DNA from: Pollenia angustigena
Taxonomy: Eukaryota > Arthropoda > Insecta > Diptera > Polleniidae
Length of the DNA stretch: 64,000 nt
NCBI GenBank assembly: GCA_930367215.1
Contig: OV884059.1
Coordinates: 148,984,511-149,048,510, forward strand
Direction: 5' to 3'
The notes under the pieces: model-generated
Told to the model about the DNA's origin: nothing
Seen by the model: the letters and a program-made list of their open reading frames with translations, nothing else
The model's database searches: none
Translations under genes and position numbers: made by a program
Shown: piece by piece, positions 1-11,664 of the stretch
Position numbering within the stretch: position 1 is the first letter of the stretch
Layout: the number at the start of each line of letters is the position of its first letter

Positions 1-1102
1 AGAAGAAATGATAGGAAAAATTTTGTTGTGGCCCTATGTTCCACCAAGGAACTTGGATGAAATAATAATAATGGTAAATAATGGACCGATCTTTACAAAA
101 TTTAATAGTCTTATTTCTAGTCCTATAAAACTGTGATATACCAAATTTTGTTATGATAGCATTATTAATTATGATTTTAGGCGTACTATACTGTTTTCCG
201 GGAGTAGGGTTTATATGGGGCCAATGGTAAATAATGGACTGATCTTCACAAAATTTTATTGTCTTATTTCTAGTCCTATAAAACTGTGATGTGCCAAATT
301 TTGTTATGATAGCATTATTAATTATGATTTCCGGGAGTAGGGTTTATATGGGGCCTAGGGTTAATTACGGACCGATCTTCAAGAAATTTTACAGACTTGT
401 TTCTAGTCTTATAAAACTGTGATGTACTAAATTTTGTTATGATAGCGTTATTAATTATGATTTAAGGCGTACTAAGCTGTTTTCCGGTAGTAGGGTTTAT
501 ATGAGGCCTATGGTAAATAATGGACCGATCTTCACGAAATTTAACAGTCTTGTTTATTTTCCTATAAAACTGTGACGTGCCAAAATTTGTAATGATAGCA
601 TTATTAATTAGGGTTTTAGGCATACTATGCTGTTTTCCGGGAGTAGGGCTTATATGGGGACTAGGGTAAATTATTGACGGATCTTCGCAAAATTTTACAG
701 CGTGATTTCCAGTCGAATTATTGCAAAATCTTATATCATTCCGTGCATTTTTCCACCATTTATGTTACTTTTTGTAACAAAATTATCAATTTTTTTTGGA
801 TTCACAGCTCTGATCCTACCGAGCCGATTTTGCTGGATTTCAATCCCAAACTGCTTAGGATAACGACAAGCAATATCACACCAAGTTTTTTTTATTTCTT
901 TTGAGTTTTTCGAAAGTGAGCGTGTTTTCAACAGACGGACAGACGGACAGGCGGACAGACGGACATGGCTAAATCGACTTAGAATTACTCAAGGACCCGG
1001 AATATATATACTTTATGGGGTCTGAGATGAATAATAAAAAAGTTTCACACGGAATGACAAACTTAGTATACCCTCTTCACAACTAATTGCGGTGGAGGGT
1101 AT
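1..1102 (-). mobile_element. Tandem-repeat element with ATACCCTCCACC ends (left copy, cut by window edge)
   Basis: Ends on the right with GGTGGAGGGTAT (1091-1102), the inverted form of the left end of the copy at 23051-24034. It contains at least four units of about 153 bp (GACCGATCTT near 83, 236, 369, 522 and 677). The third unit lacks about 20 bp. It then shows a (GTCC/GTCT)n run at 937-965 and the sequence ACTTTATGGGGTCT. Repeats with this GTCCGTCTGTC and CCCATAAAGTATATATATTC signature are widespread in fly genomes; I cannot place it in a named family. Confidence 0.75.
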
Positions 1103-1137
1103 CAAAAGGTTATTGCTGATGTGTTGCCAGATGAGTA

Positions 1138-1884
1138 CACACAGAAAACATATCAATGTTAATTTAACATGACGCAGTGTTGAGTAAAAATCATAGTTAA
1201 TTTCTGCAAAAGTATGGACTCTGTTTAAAATTACCATTGTTTTAAATTAATTTTAAATGAAACATGTTAAAATAACATTGTTCAATATTGAAACCATAAA
1301 AACCAGTTTAACTTGTTTTGTATAGAAAAAAACCACACCATAAAAAGAAAAACATAAATTTTTTTTATTTTCAAATTCCCGTATTCTTATAGTTTAAATT
1401 ATTTAGTTAAATAGTACATAGTAGTAGTTTTCACAGTCGAATGATGACAAAAACCATACCGGGCCGTTCTGCTGATGCTTCTGTTAACAAAGGGGAATAC
1501 AAAATAAGTGAAACATGTGTTACAGGGGTAAGAGTTTTGAATTATTCTTAAAAAAATGCATATGTTGTCTCTGAAGCTTCTTCTCACTGTTATATCACAC
1601 TCAAACCAACTTGATTCTACATGAAATTCACGAAATTTCAACTTGAAATAACTTTCATTCAACGTGATTCGGATTGTTATTTCTATAAAAATAACAGTTT
1701 GCTCTAACTTTACTGCAATGTTAAATTAACATGAATTATAGTTATTTTAAAAGAAAATCATGTTGTTCGCAAGTTATTATAAAATCATGTTAAATTAACA
1801 TGAAATAACAATGAGCAAAATCACTACCGTAAACGTTAAATCAACCTTGTTTTTGACGATTTTACATAGATTTTTTTGTGTGTG
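1138..1884. mobile_element. TA-flanked inverted-repeat element (CACACAGAAAA family)
   Basis: Starts TA|CACACAGAAAAC and ends TTTTTTTGTGTGTG|TA. Its interior is homologous to 60908-61406: both contain GTTCAATATTGAA, CAACTTGAAATAACTTTCAT and AATCAACCTTGTTTTTGACG. It also contains the core module near 1399-1535 that appears in two other families (14578-14745 and 55589-55750). The TA target site is typical of Tc1/mariner-type MITEs; that class is inference. No coding capacity. Confidence 0.65.
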
Positions 1885-1944
1885 TATAGAGAAGATTGAA
1901 GTAAGATTTAAAAAATTTTTTTAATATGAACTTAGCGACATCGC

Positions 1945-2400
1945 CAAAATGTAAAATTATACGTTCTGGAAATTTTCCACGCAATAAAGCCAAACTCGGT
2001 CATGTTGAGTGTCTCACCGTCTTTTTGAAACCAAATATCGTTCAGATTATAATCTTCCATTGCAGGCCCCAAAAAATTCAGTTACCATAGTGCCATAGCG
2101 TTCTGAATTGACTGTAACAGTTCTTCAAGCTTTATTTTCGAAGAAATACGTCTAAATGGCAACTCCAGACCATAATGCGCACCATACAGTCACTTTTTCC
2201 GAATACACTGGCTTTTTCACAATCAATTCTATTTTCTTCGAGCACCACATGCGACAATTTTGCTTGTTTACGGAATCACCGAGTGAGAAATGAGCTAAAT
2301 TTTGTTCGAAAAGTAAGCATTGAACGCCGTGTAATCGACAAATTCGGATTATCCGCCACACTATCACTAATATAAGCAATATTTTCGGCAGTGCGCACAT
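1945..2400 (-). pseudogene. mariner-type transposase remnant
   Basis: On the minus strand from 2400 the frame reads VNKQNCRMWCSKK...SEKVTVWCALWSG, then, after a break, TVTVNSERYGTM and, after a further shift, MEDYNLNDIWFQKDG. These are the landmarks of the catalytic half of insect mariner-like (mos1-type) transposases, around the second Asp of the DDE/D triad. A stop after WSGVAI and at least two frame changes make it non-functional. N- and C-terminal parts are missing here; an N-terminal piece of a similar protein lies at 53670-53998. Confidence 0.75.
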
Positions 2401-2439
2401 TGCAAAGCGTTCGAATTTTGTTCTAATACATAGTTAAAA

Positions 2440-5400
2440 ACAATATTTTTGTAAATTTTTAATGCATCTTTATTAAATGCATCTGTTTAGAGTTACATGC
2501 TATTTATAACAAATTGAGTGTGAGAATTATTTCTTTTTCATAAATTATTTTTATTATTTTAAATATTTTTTCGAATGTACTTCCCAAATTTCAATTTATA
2601 AAGCTTTCTTACAATAGTCCTATTCCCTCAATATTTTACGTACTTTTCGCTTATGCCAACCTTTGGTTAACGCATACTTAGAAATGAATTTATGCACCAC
2701 CAGAATATATTCTAACTATTTGCTGGTGTGTACCAGCGTGCGTAGCATAAGTTTGTAAATTTTTCTATATTTTGTAAATAAAGATGACTATGACTCAGTG
2801 TTGCCACTTTGTGGGTAATTGCCGAATTTGGCAAAATTTTTTCTGTCGTGGATAGAGCGTGGGTAATTTCTCTCAGGTGTAATTCCGGTGTTATTTGAAA
2901 TTCTTACTTTAGATACCCAAATAATATCAAGATCCAATTTAGTGATGACATTTATTTCTTTTTAAATATTGCTGATAAAAAAATGCACAGTCTTCTGAAC
3001 CAAAGTCTCGGTTTCTTTTTAAGAAAAGACTTTAATCATTAAATACATATTTTCAAAAGTTTGGTCATAAAATTGGATAAAAGTGCCTATCATAGTGATT
3101 TAGAACCTAAAGTTAATTTAAAAAAAGTTTTTTAAACTTAAAACTAGCCTGGGGGAAGATATACTTCTAATATTCCAACATATGGGTAATTCCAAAGTGT
3201 TGAACGTGACAGTCGTACGCATCAAAAATGCAATAACATTTTAAGCAAAAAATATTTTTACGTTCTATTAACCCGTACATTATAGCACTAAGGAAGCACT
3301 GTTATCTATGCTAAAGTTTATGGAGGGCGCGATTCTAAGTCAAAGATAATGGCAAAAGAAGTAGCGGTTCGAACGTGAAAAAACAGAAGTAGTTTTTGTG
3401 GCCATGTACAAAAAGGCATAATTCAGCGAAACCTGGCCCAATTTTTTAGTCAAACTACTTTCAGAATTTTACGTAGCAATGTAACGTTCAAATGTCTTTG
3501 GTTTGATTCCAAAATCTTCTGTATTTTCTTTTTTTTAAGCCAAAATCTGGGTCGATACGTGACATTTCGAACGTGAAATTTTGTCCGTAATAATTTAACT
3601 GAATAATGATCAAAATAAAATAAAAATTTACCGTTAATGCGAATAACATATTTCTCTTTGAACTCTTCCTTAGATTACAGATCATGTAAAAAATTTTTTA
3701 TCAAATATCATCACCTCTTTTAAGGAAGATAATATTAAAGAAAACATACAATAAAACATTTTCACAAATTAAATATTACGTTTGCACAACTTTGCAGTCT
3801 GATTGTTCATCTAAGTGAACAAATTTATGGGTAAATTTATAAAATTAGTAAAATCTAAATATTTCTCTATAACAATATCGTAAAATAATCATCTTTTAAT
3901 AACTTTTAAATTGTCGGTCACGGTGGACCTTTTGACGGAAATGCCCATATGCTAAAAATTTAAAAACCCTCGTCTAGAGTTAGAAATTATTTTTTTTATA
4001 CATAAGCCACTCGCATCCCAAAAAGCGACCAAACCAAAAGTACCTAAAATTAAGAGACATAAATAAGCTTTTTTGTTGAGCAAAAAAAACACATTCCGGA
4101 TATATAAAAAATATAAAAAAAAAATTTTAAAAATTTTTTAAAAATGTCAAGCTTGTAGTGAGCAGACGTACGGTGGATCCTGATTTTTTTCAGTTGAAAT
4201 TCAGAGGTGTGTACTCGTCACATCGACGAAGAGTAACTTTAGTGTAAGTTTTTGTGTTTTCTTTTTGGACTTTTTAATATTGCATTTGTCAACAACTACG
4301 TCATATATACTCACAATATGTTACATAAATATCGAAATCCCAAAAACCGACGACAGTACCTGAAAAACATGATTTCCCTCTCGTGGCTCCCTATTTAAGA
4401 GGCAGATTCGAGACACCTTCCTTGCAGACCTTATTTATGGGAAAAATTCAAAATAAAATACCTAATCGACAAGAATCCGTCGAAAATGTTGTCAAGGGAA
4501 CGAACGACGAAAAGTACATGCAATACATGCAAGATAAGGCGAATTACTAAATATTTTTTTTTCATTTGTATTATTTGACTGATTATCTTTAAAGGCTGAG
4601 TAAGAAAAAAGTTATTTTTTTTACATTTTTAGGTTTTGTTGTTTTAAAAAGGTAGTTAATTTAAAAAACAAAAAAAAAGAGTTCAAATTCGCATCGAATT
4701 TTATAGGGAAAATTAATTTTTATTTTTTATATTATATTTTTTAATAAAACACTTAACTAAAACAGATATAAGCATAAATTATTGATAACTTTAAAAATCG
4801 TTCCGCTAGAATTTATTTTTTAAAAAGTTCGTCGATTCGAAGAAGAGTAACCTTAATCAACAATAAATTTCAGTGTTTTTATCAATAATAAAAATTGGGA
4901 ATTAAGCACGAATAACAAAATCTTTTAAAATTAAAATTTTGTATTCCCAAAAATTATTTTGATAATAAACTGGCAGTGCACGGCCTGAAAAAACTTAACT
5001 GCCAACATGCTTTTGAACTTTGTTTTTGTTTTCATTTTGTTTTTCTTAACCTACTTACAACTACAAATAATGTTGGGAGAATTCCAATCAATTGTTGTGG
5101 GGAATTTAAGATGAGATAAACTCACTGTTTATTGTTGATGTTTTTGTTTAAACTTTGATATTGTTACAAGTAGAACTGTTGCTTATAAGTCTTATACGTT
5201 TAACAGTTTTATTTGGTTTAATATCTTTAGTTTTTCTAAAATCTTTATGGATGCAGTTTCCTGCCGATCTGGCCTAAGCAACCAGTGAAATGCGCATAGG
5301 AATAGCTTATCCCATCAACAATAAATTTCAGTGTTTCAAATAACAAAATCTTTTAAAATTTTTTAATAAAACAAAAAAAAAATTTTAAAAGATTGATCAA

Positions 5401-5470
5401 ATACCTATCGAAGCTTCTTGGGACAAATTTTGCTAACACCAATAGGTAATAAGTTACATGGATGAGAAGG
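2440..5470. other. AT-rich intergenic DNA with one inverted pair
   Basis: No gene recognised. A weak inverted pair is present: ATATGGGTAATTCC near 3178 and GGAAATGCCCATAT ending at 3952, with GTGACAG-type sequence just inside each end. This resembles the ends of 10127-10380 and the sequence at 35851-35867. Segment 5252-5315 is an inverted copy of the repeat at 34016-34079. The rest is poly-A/T-rich and shows no open frame of note. Confidence 0.45.
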
Positions 5471-5473
5471 AAC

Positions 5474-6074
5474 CAGCGATGCCAACTTAGTGCTTTTGGC
5501 ACTATTTAAGGTGCTTTTTGATGCCTCAAAACGCCAAAATTTTATCCATAGTGCCAAACTAAAAAAAGCACTAACTTGGTGCTTTTTCAATTTTTCGTTA
5601 GTGCCTTTAATGCTTTTTACAATTTTTATTTTTTTTTTCTACCATTTTTTTAAACTACGATTAAAAAGAGGATGATTTAGTTGACTTTGCTATTTGGGGA
5701 ACACTTTTGAGAAGTCTTGTACAGATTTTAAGATTTCAAATGATAAAAAAAGGGATAAAAGAAGCTTACATTCGTTTTACCAAAAACTTTATTTACGAGG
5801 TTAGAGCTAGGCTTCCTAGCAATTTGGAAATTGTACGAAATGTTGCACTTTTAAGCGTTGAAAACATTTTCAGTAATCGATATATAAACGATGTATTTCG
5901 GTAAACATATTTTTAAAGATGTAGACACTGCAACAAAAATAGAATATGGATTGAAAAATATTAGGAATTGTTGAAAAACATGCAGTCGGAAACCGTACAA
6001 AAAAACGCAAAGACTTTAAAAACAAAAAAGAGCCGTAGCTTGGTACATGCAAAGTGTTAAATAAATTAAACATT
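5474..6074 (+). mobile_element. Probable hAT-type element fragment
   Basis: Begins CAGCGATGCCAAC, a plausible hAT terminus (YARNG consensus), followed by repeated AGTGC/GGCAC subterminal words. A frame at 5707-5904 contains RARLPSNLEIVRN and LLSVENIFSNR, which resembles the region before the dimerisation domain in some hAT transposases. No matching right end or target duplication was found, so this is a weak call and the fragment is probably truncated. Confidence 0.35.
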
Positions 6075-6320
6075 AAAACAGCTGACAGAAAATACTTTTC
6101 TAACGAGCGTTGTGTAACCTGCCATTTGTCATGCGCTTAAGTTTTCCACGTTTTGTGCACTTCTACCTCTAGTGCTATTGAAAACATACATGTTTTTTCT
6201 ATTTTACACCTCATGTGTGTTCTTAACTCAGAAGCGTACATATGTTAAAATAATTGGATAATATCATAAGCCAATTGTTTTATTAAACTTTGCACGCTTT
6301 TAATTAAAATTTATTTAAAC

Positions 6321-6861
6321 CAGTGTTCGAAAATAAACAGTACATTATTTAGCGTTCGGCTCACACACCGAAGAACGATATCTATTTTTTTAGTGTTTGT
6401 GTAAACATACACAAACCTTAATACCGTTCGTAACTATTTTCAAGAAAGAACCGAACATTATATAATGTTCGGTTCTTCGTTAAAAAACAGAACAATTGTA
6501 GTGATACTGAAGAAAAACTTTATATTTTAATGTTCTATAATGTTTTTTTCGTGTGTGTATTTTGTTTTTGTAAAAAATGTTTGGTTTTTTTTTATCAGCA
6601 AAAAGCGACGAACATTAACGAGCCGAACCGAACACATTGAAGTTCGTGGATTTTCAAAAAAAACCGAACGGAATTTAATGTTCTCATCATTTGTTGAGTA
6701 TGATGAAAACAGCATTATTTTTGTGTTCGAAAGATGACAAACAGGGAAACGTTATTTTTTTTAATGAATTTCTACACAAACACTATTGGCGTTTGTGTTT
6801 TCCACAAATCTACCGAACCGAACATTAAAGAACGATATTTAGTGTTTATTTTCGAACACTG
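6321..6861. mobile_element. Complete non-autonomous hAT element, 541 bp
   Basis: Perfect 19-bp terminal inverted repeats (CAGTGTTCGAAAATAAACA) are flanked by perfect 8-bp target duplications ATTTAAAC at 6313-6320 and 6862-6869. The interior carries many copies of CCGAAC/GAACATTA in both orientations, as expected for subterminal transposase-binding repeats of hAT elements. It encodes nothing. The boundary assignment is secure; the family name is not known to me. Confidence 0.92.
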
Positions 6862-7462
6862 ATTTAAACGATAAAACAAAAAGTTCTAAAACAATAAGAG
6901 TTTTTACGCTGTGGTCATTCTCATAAATACACAGTAGAAATCTAAATTATAATGGGTGGGTCGCAGCAGTAGTATATTTTCATGTTGTTATTTTTAAGAC
7001 ATTGGAATTTATGGCTACCCCTTCCAATAGTATTTAACTGTCCACACCTGAGAAAGACAAAAGCAAAATCAATTTTTTTTTTAAATACTATATAAAAAGT
7101 TATTTCAACACAATTATCTTTAATTTTTAGATCTTTTTTAATTTTTGGGCATATTCTGGAAATCGAAATCACGTGAAATTGATAATGAACAAATTTGGAA
7201 AATTCTCCGAGTTCAAAATTTATAAAAATACCAAATACTGTTGAGGACCACTTTCCTTGACCTAAACTTCTTTTGAAATAAGAAAAAGATAAGTTAATTT
7301 TTACAAAAATTTTATTGAAAATATTCATCGTTTTCAATTGCACTTGATTGTTTTACAGACAGAAATTTTTGTTTTGAATTAATTTGAAACTTGTTTTTTA
7401 CTATTTTCAGATTTTGTAAAATAAAATTAACCAAATTATGTTTTTTGGATTTTATAGATTAA

Positions 7463-8054
7463 TTGCCAATTTCACCAAGTTCAGGTATAATTAACTATTA
7501 TTATAAATGTCAAAAACCTATTGTTATAGTAATAGTTAATTATAGCTGGACTTTTTAAAATTGTCCGTAAATAATTTAAAAATTGTTTGAAATTGGAAAA
7601 TTAATTTAGGAAGCAAATATTTTCTCAAATTCTATATGATTTGTTCAATTATGTGTGTGGTGAAAATTGCTTAAAATACGAATATGTTTCGAAAATCGCT
7701 GAGTTAATTGCTTTAAGCTAAGTTAGGCTTTTCTCCTTTCTTATATGGCTTAAAGCAATGTAATGATATTCCTGGCCAATTGCTTGTTTGTGGTGTTTTC
7801 GTTTTAAGCGCAAATGAAGTAATTTCGTATACTTATGAAATGCCATAAAATGGAAATCATTCCTTTGACGTTACACAATTTAAGTGTATTTCTTAATATA
7901 ATTGTTAATGAATATTCAATCAAAAGTTTAAAATATTTACCCCAAATTTCACCAAGTTCAGTTTAAACTAACATTTACTTTAACTTCCAGTTAACAATAT
8001 GTTTTGACAGCTATAACTGATAGTTAATTATAACTGAACTTGTTGAAATTGGGG
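7463..8054. repeat. Two copies of a ~110-bp inverted-repeat MITE
   Basis: Copy 1 (about 7463-7565) and copy 2 (7942-8054) both begin CCAA(A)TTTCACCAAGTTCAG and end with the complement (CTGAACTTGTTGAAATTGG in copy 2). Internal TAATTAACTAT/ATAGTTAATTA also pairs. They are in direct orientation and about 480 bp apart. Flanking DNA (6870-8690) otherwise shows no gene; it ends with a stretch of CTGTTTTTT repeats near 8100-8150. Confidence 0.6.
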
Positions 8055-8689
8055 GTTAATAATTTAAATAAATAGTTATGTTTTCGTCAAAAAAATGTAC
8101 TGTTTTTTTCTTGATTGAACTGTTTTTTTGAATTCAATGTACTGTTTTTCCGAATTTAAAATCTGGCTACCCTAAAATATATGCTGTTATTAAGTTTTAT
8201 AAACAATGGTCGGTCAATGACAATTTTTGGCAATTACCTGTTTTATGGCCAATTTAAACTCCAAATGATTTGGATGATGATAAATTGATCTTTCAAACAG
8301 CATTGTTGGTTTTCTTCAATTTATTTAAAAATGTTAAAAGTTATAAAGCGGTATTTACACATTTTTTGGAAAAAGTACGAAAAATTTGAATGTAGGGTGC
8401 ATAAATAAGCAAATGCATTGCAAAAACTAATAGACACCAATATAAAGCTTGGACATTTTTCTTTAAAATTATTTCCTAAATAGTGAAGAAAATCGTGGTT
8501 TTTGACAAAGTTATGAAGAAAACTTAAAGAAAGGCCGACAGACACGATTTTTGGCAAAAATTCGACTTGAGCGATCTCTAAACCTCTTCCGAAAAATCTC
8601 AAAAATTCTTTCCCTATAAGCTCTTAAATTATGCTTGAGCCCCTTGAATATCCAAAAAAAAAATTTTTTTGGACACACTAATATACATG

Positions 8690-9523
8690 TCCCTTCTCGA
8701 TGGGTTTCAGCCGCTGCTTGAAGTTCTTTCGTTATGTTGTTGATCCAACAGCGTTTGTCCCTCCGCGCACTGCGTTTTACCTCAAAATTAAGGCGGTTGT
8801 ATAGTTGCTGTTGGCTGGCCTTATTCAAGTGTGTTTTGCTGGTATTAACAGCGCTCTTTGCGACCTTCCTAGTAGCATCGATTATTCATTATTTCCTAGT
8901 AGTTGTTTTAAACCCCAGATGTTTTTCCGCTTCATTAGAGAAAATTTCCCTGACATGCGGCCATGTTTGGGTTTCACTGTTACTTGAGGTGTATTCTTTC
9001 AATTCAAAAGTAAATAGGTTGGCGATTTCTGGATTTTTCAACTTTGCCACATTGAATCTTCTCTGTGATACACTGTTGTTCACATCCAATAAAGAACCGC
9101 GCCTTTTCTGCTTATAGTTATGTGGTCTACTTGATTTCAGTGCGACTGTAAGGGGATGCCCATGTGATTTTGTGTACTCTTGGATGAGGGAATAACGTAC
9201 CGCCAATGACAAGTTTATTGGTTCTGCAGGTGTCCAGAAACATTTTTCCATTTTGCGTTAGTCGTCCTAGGCCATGCCTGCCGATTGTGCTTTCCACATT
9301 GGCATTTTCGGGGCCTACCTGAGCGTATAATGACAATGTCTCCCTTACGCACTGTTGCGAGGACACTATCGAAAAGGTTATAAAAAGATTCCTTTGTGGA
9401 GTTTTCAGAGGTTTCAGTTGGGGCGTAACATTGGGCAAACGTATTGTTCCGGGCTTTGCCGCGCACTCTGGCAGTAATGTTTCTATCAAAGTGAGGTTTC
9501 CAATCTATTAGAGCACGTTTCAC
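8690..9523 (-). pseudogene. Non-LTR retrotransposon (LINE) endonuclease remnant
   Basis: Minus-strand frames read, in order: CYAPTETSENSTKESFYN (9215-9523), then GRHGLGRLTQNGKMFLDTCR and LVIGGTLFPHPRVHKITWAS (9127-9489), then RRFNVAKLKNPEIANLF (8889-9251), then EVKRSARRDKRCWI (8511-8828). These are the apurinic-type endonuclease domain and the linker before the reverse transcriptase of insect LINEs often annotated as craniofacial-development-protein-2-like (RTE-type). Frameshifts break the reading frame at least three times. The MGD-type catalytic motif after DIVII is lost, and no reverse transcriptase follows. A fossil. Confidence 0.85.
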
Positions 9524-9960
9524 CTATTTTTATAAAAGGATAAATTATAAAATAATCTTTTTAGGATTTAAGCAATTATTTTCTATAGTTTTGATAAAAC
9601 TTGACTTGGAAAAAATTCTTTCACTTATCGAAGATGTTGGAGAAATCGAAAGCAACAAATAATACAGATATCTTATTTGTCAGTCCTTTTCCTGGATTTC
9701 TTAAACCCTATAAAATCTTGCATTATGCCATTACAGCCCCGTTTTAGCTTTTTAAATTTTTAACACTTCTAATTATTTTGGTTGATTCTGTTTGTGTTTT
9801 TGCTGGTTTTTGTGCTGTATTTTAAGAATGTAGTGCTAGAAGGAAATACATTGTATAAAAAAATATTTTCTAAACACATACCTTTTGTATATGAGACGAA
9901 ACAAATAATTAAAAACACAAAAAATATTTTATAATACTTCAAAAAATTAAAAATTTTGTT

Positions 9961-10085
9961 ATATCGGTTAATCGGTTATTCGACTGATTAATTAAACCGG
10001 TTAATCGTTTAATCGTTAAACGAAAATAGCCAATTTTAAATTAACCGATCAGTTAATCGGGTAGACATTAATCGGTTAACCGAAT
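9961..10085. repeat. Cluster of ATCGGTTAA words
   Basis: At least eight copies of CGGTTAAT/ATTAACCG variants in both orientations lie within about 125 bp. Such clusters are typical of subterminal regions of hAT-like elements, but no terminus or target duplication was found. The flanking 9540-9960 segment shows no gene. Confidence 0.4.
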
Positions 10086-10126
10086 GAATAAGCTAACACA
10101 ACTTTAAACTAGTCTGGAACAATAAT

Positions 10127-10380
10127 ATATATGGGTATTTCCACAGAAAAGTCTACTTTTTGTCACGATACAACACCAAACATTTTTAATTGTTTCTCAA
10201 AGAATAATGAAAATATTATTTACTTTTTTGCATTTTGGTGTAAAGCGCAACAAGCTTTACATTTAGTAAAAGAGAGAGGAAAAATTTGAACAACATGGTT
10301 CTAAAATACAAGACTAATTGCTTGGTGTCGTGTTGGTAACGTGACAAAAAGTAGACTTTTCTGTGCAAAACCCCATATAG
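10127..10380. mobile_element. MITE with ~28-bp inverted ends
   Basis: CACAGAAAAGTCTACTTTTT followed by GTCACG near the left end is mirrored exactly near the right end. The outermost bases ATATGGG/CCCATAT pair less well. About 250 bp, no coding capacity. Family unknown; the ATATGGG termini recall 3178 and 35867. Confidence 0.7.
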
Positions 10381-10384
10381 CATA

Positions 10385-10710
10385 CACGCAGAGAAAAAAC
10401 ATGTTTAAATATGGTCACCTTTAACAAAACTATTTTTAAAGAAAATTGTAAACATATTATGTTTTTTTTAACCAACACCCATATTATGGTTAAATTAGGC
10501 CTCCATCAAGAAACCACAACCATACAATGGTTGCCTCTGAGCATTAATGATTAAATATGACAATAATTTGTTTTTAAATAAACTATAGTGTTTTCCTCTT
10601 TTCAAAGAGCAACATGCTATGGTTGAAAACCAACCATGCTATTATAAGTGTTAAACATATTTTAGTTATAATTAACCATAACATGTTCGAAGGCAACCAT
10701 AATAATTTTT
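10385..10710. repeat. Element with CAGAGAAAA left end and TATGGTTA repeats
   Basis: Begins TA|CACGCAGAGAAAAAACATG and contains repeated ATTATGGTTAA/TTAACCATAA words. The same words form the inner arms of the foldback at 31133-32599. The right end is not defined. No coding capacity. Confidence 0.45.
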
Positions 10711-10796
10711 TTTTTCACTTTCGCGATTTTCGATTAATTTTACAATTTGTTTGCTTAAAGTTTTTTTTTCATTTGAAGCTCTAAACTGCTGCAGTG

Positions 10797-11664
10797 CAGA
10801 GAACTGCAAAATCCACTATTTTTGTTGATATACTCATACGCTATAATTTACATTAACTCTATGCCTGCAAAACAAAGTTCAACGTTGGTAATTTTGACAT
10901 CGTTTTGTACACATTTGATTTGTGCATGTGTGAGTTTGCAAATAATCACCCCTATCGTGAATAATTTTTCCCTCGTAATTTTTCCCCTTTTCACATACTC
11001 ATACTCATGGGGCTAGTCCGATGTAATGCAAGCATGGACCATGTCATTGTTAAAAAGTGTTTGCAGTGAGACGACATGTCTTCGTTTTTTAACGAAATGT
11101 GTTCGTTTTTAAACGACTTCAAAGCTAATCCTCTTGAGTATACCATGAAGTAGTTTTAATGCTACGCCTTTGTAATCCAAAGCTGGGTTATATGATCCTG
11201 CCCTAGGGACTAGTTCTAGTCCCTTGTGGGGTACATTTAACACGCGTGTTTGGATGAGTCCTATTTTTTGCAGGTTATTTTTTTAAAAGCGTAACAAGCA
11301 AGATAAACAACAATTACAACAACACATTGTACATGCAGAACTACTGTACTTTTTAAGAAATGATAAAAAATAAAAACGTCTTCTGTTTCTATGGAAATTG
11401 TTTCAGCTGCTGAATAGTCATCAGAGCAATGATTTTTGTGTATTTTTCTTTGTATGTATATGTTTTTTTCCAAAGCAATAATTGGCGAACAAAGCTAAAT
11501 ATGGTATGAATGGCAAAGCCAATACGCTGTGCATGACTTGAAAGAATTTTAAAACAACATCGATGTGTGTGGCTGAGAAAGTTTGATTGCATGAACACAA
11601 ATGAGTGTATTTGATGTTGTTGATTTAATGCGAATTTTTTGCAATCGCACAAAGCCGTTCTCTG
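10797..11664. mobile_element. hAT-type element, CAGAGAAC family, long copy
   Basis: Starts CAGAGAACTGCAAAA and ends GCCGTTCTCTG. Flanks CTGCAGTG (10789-10796) and CTGCGGTG (11665-11672) match at 7 of 8 bases. The first ~150 bp match the inverse of the shorter copy 13777-14077. Within it, 10990-11240 resembles the GGTCCAATGTAGTGCAAG-containing repeats at 29450-29720, 30150-30400 and 45135-45502, so another element is inserted here. No transposase recognised. Confidence 0.8.
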
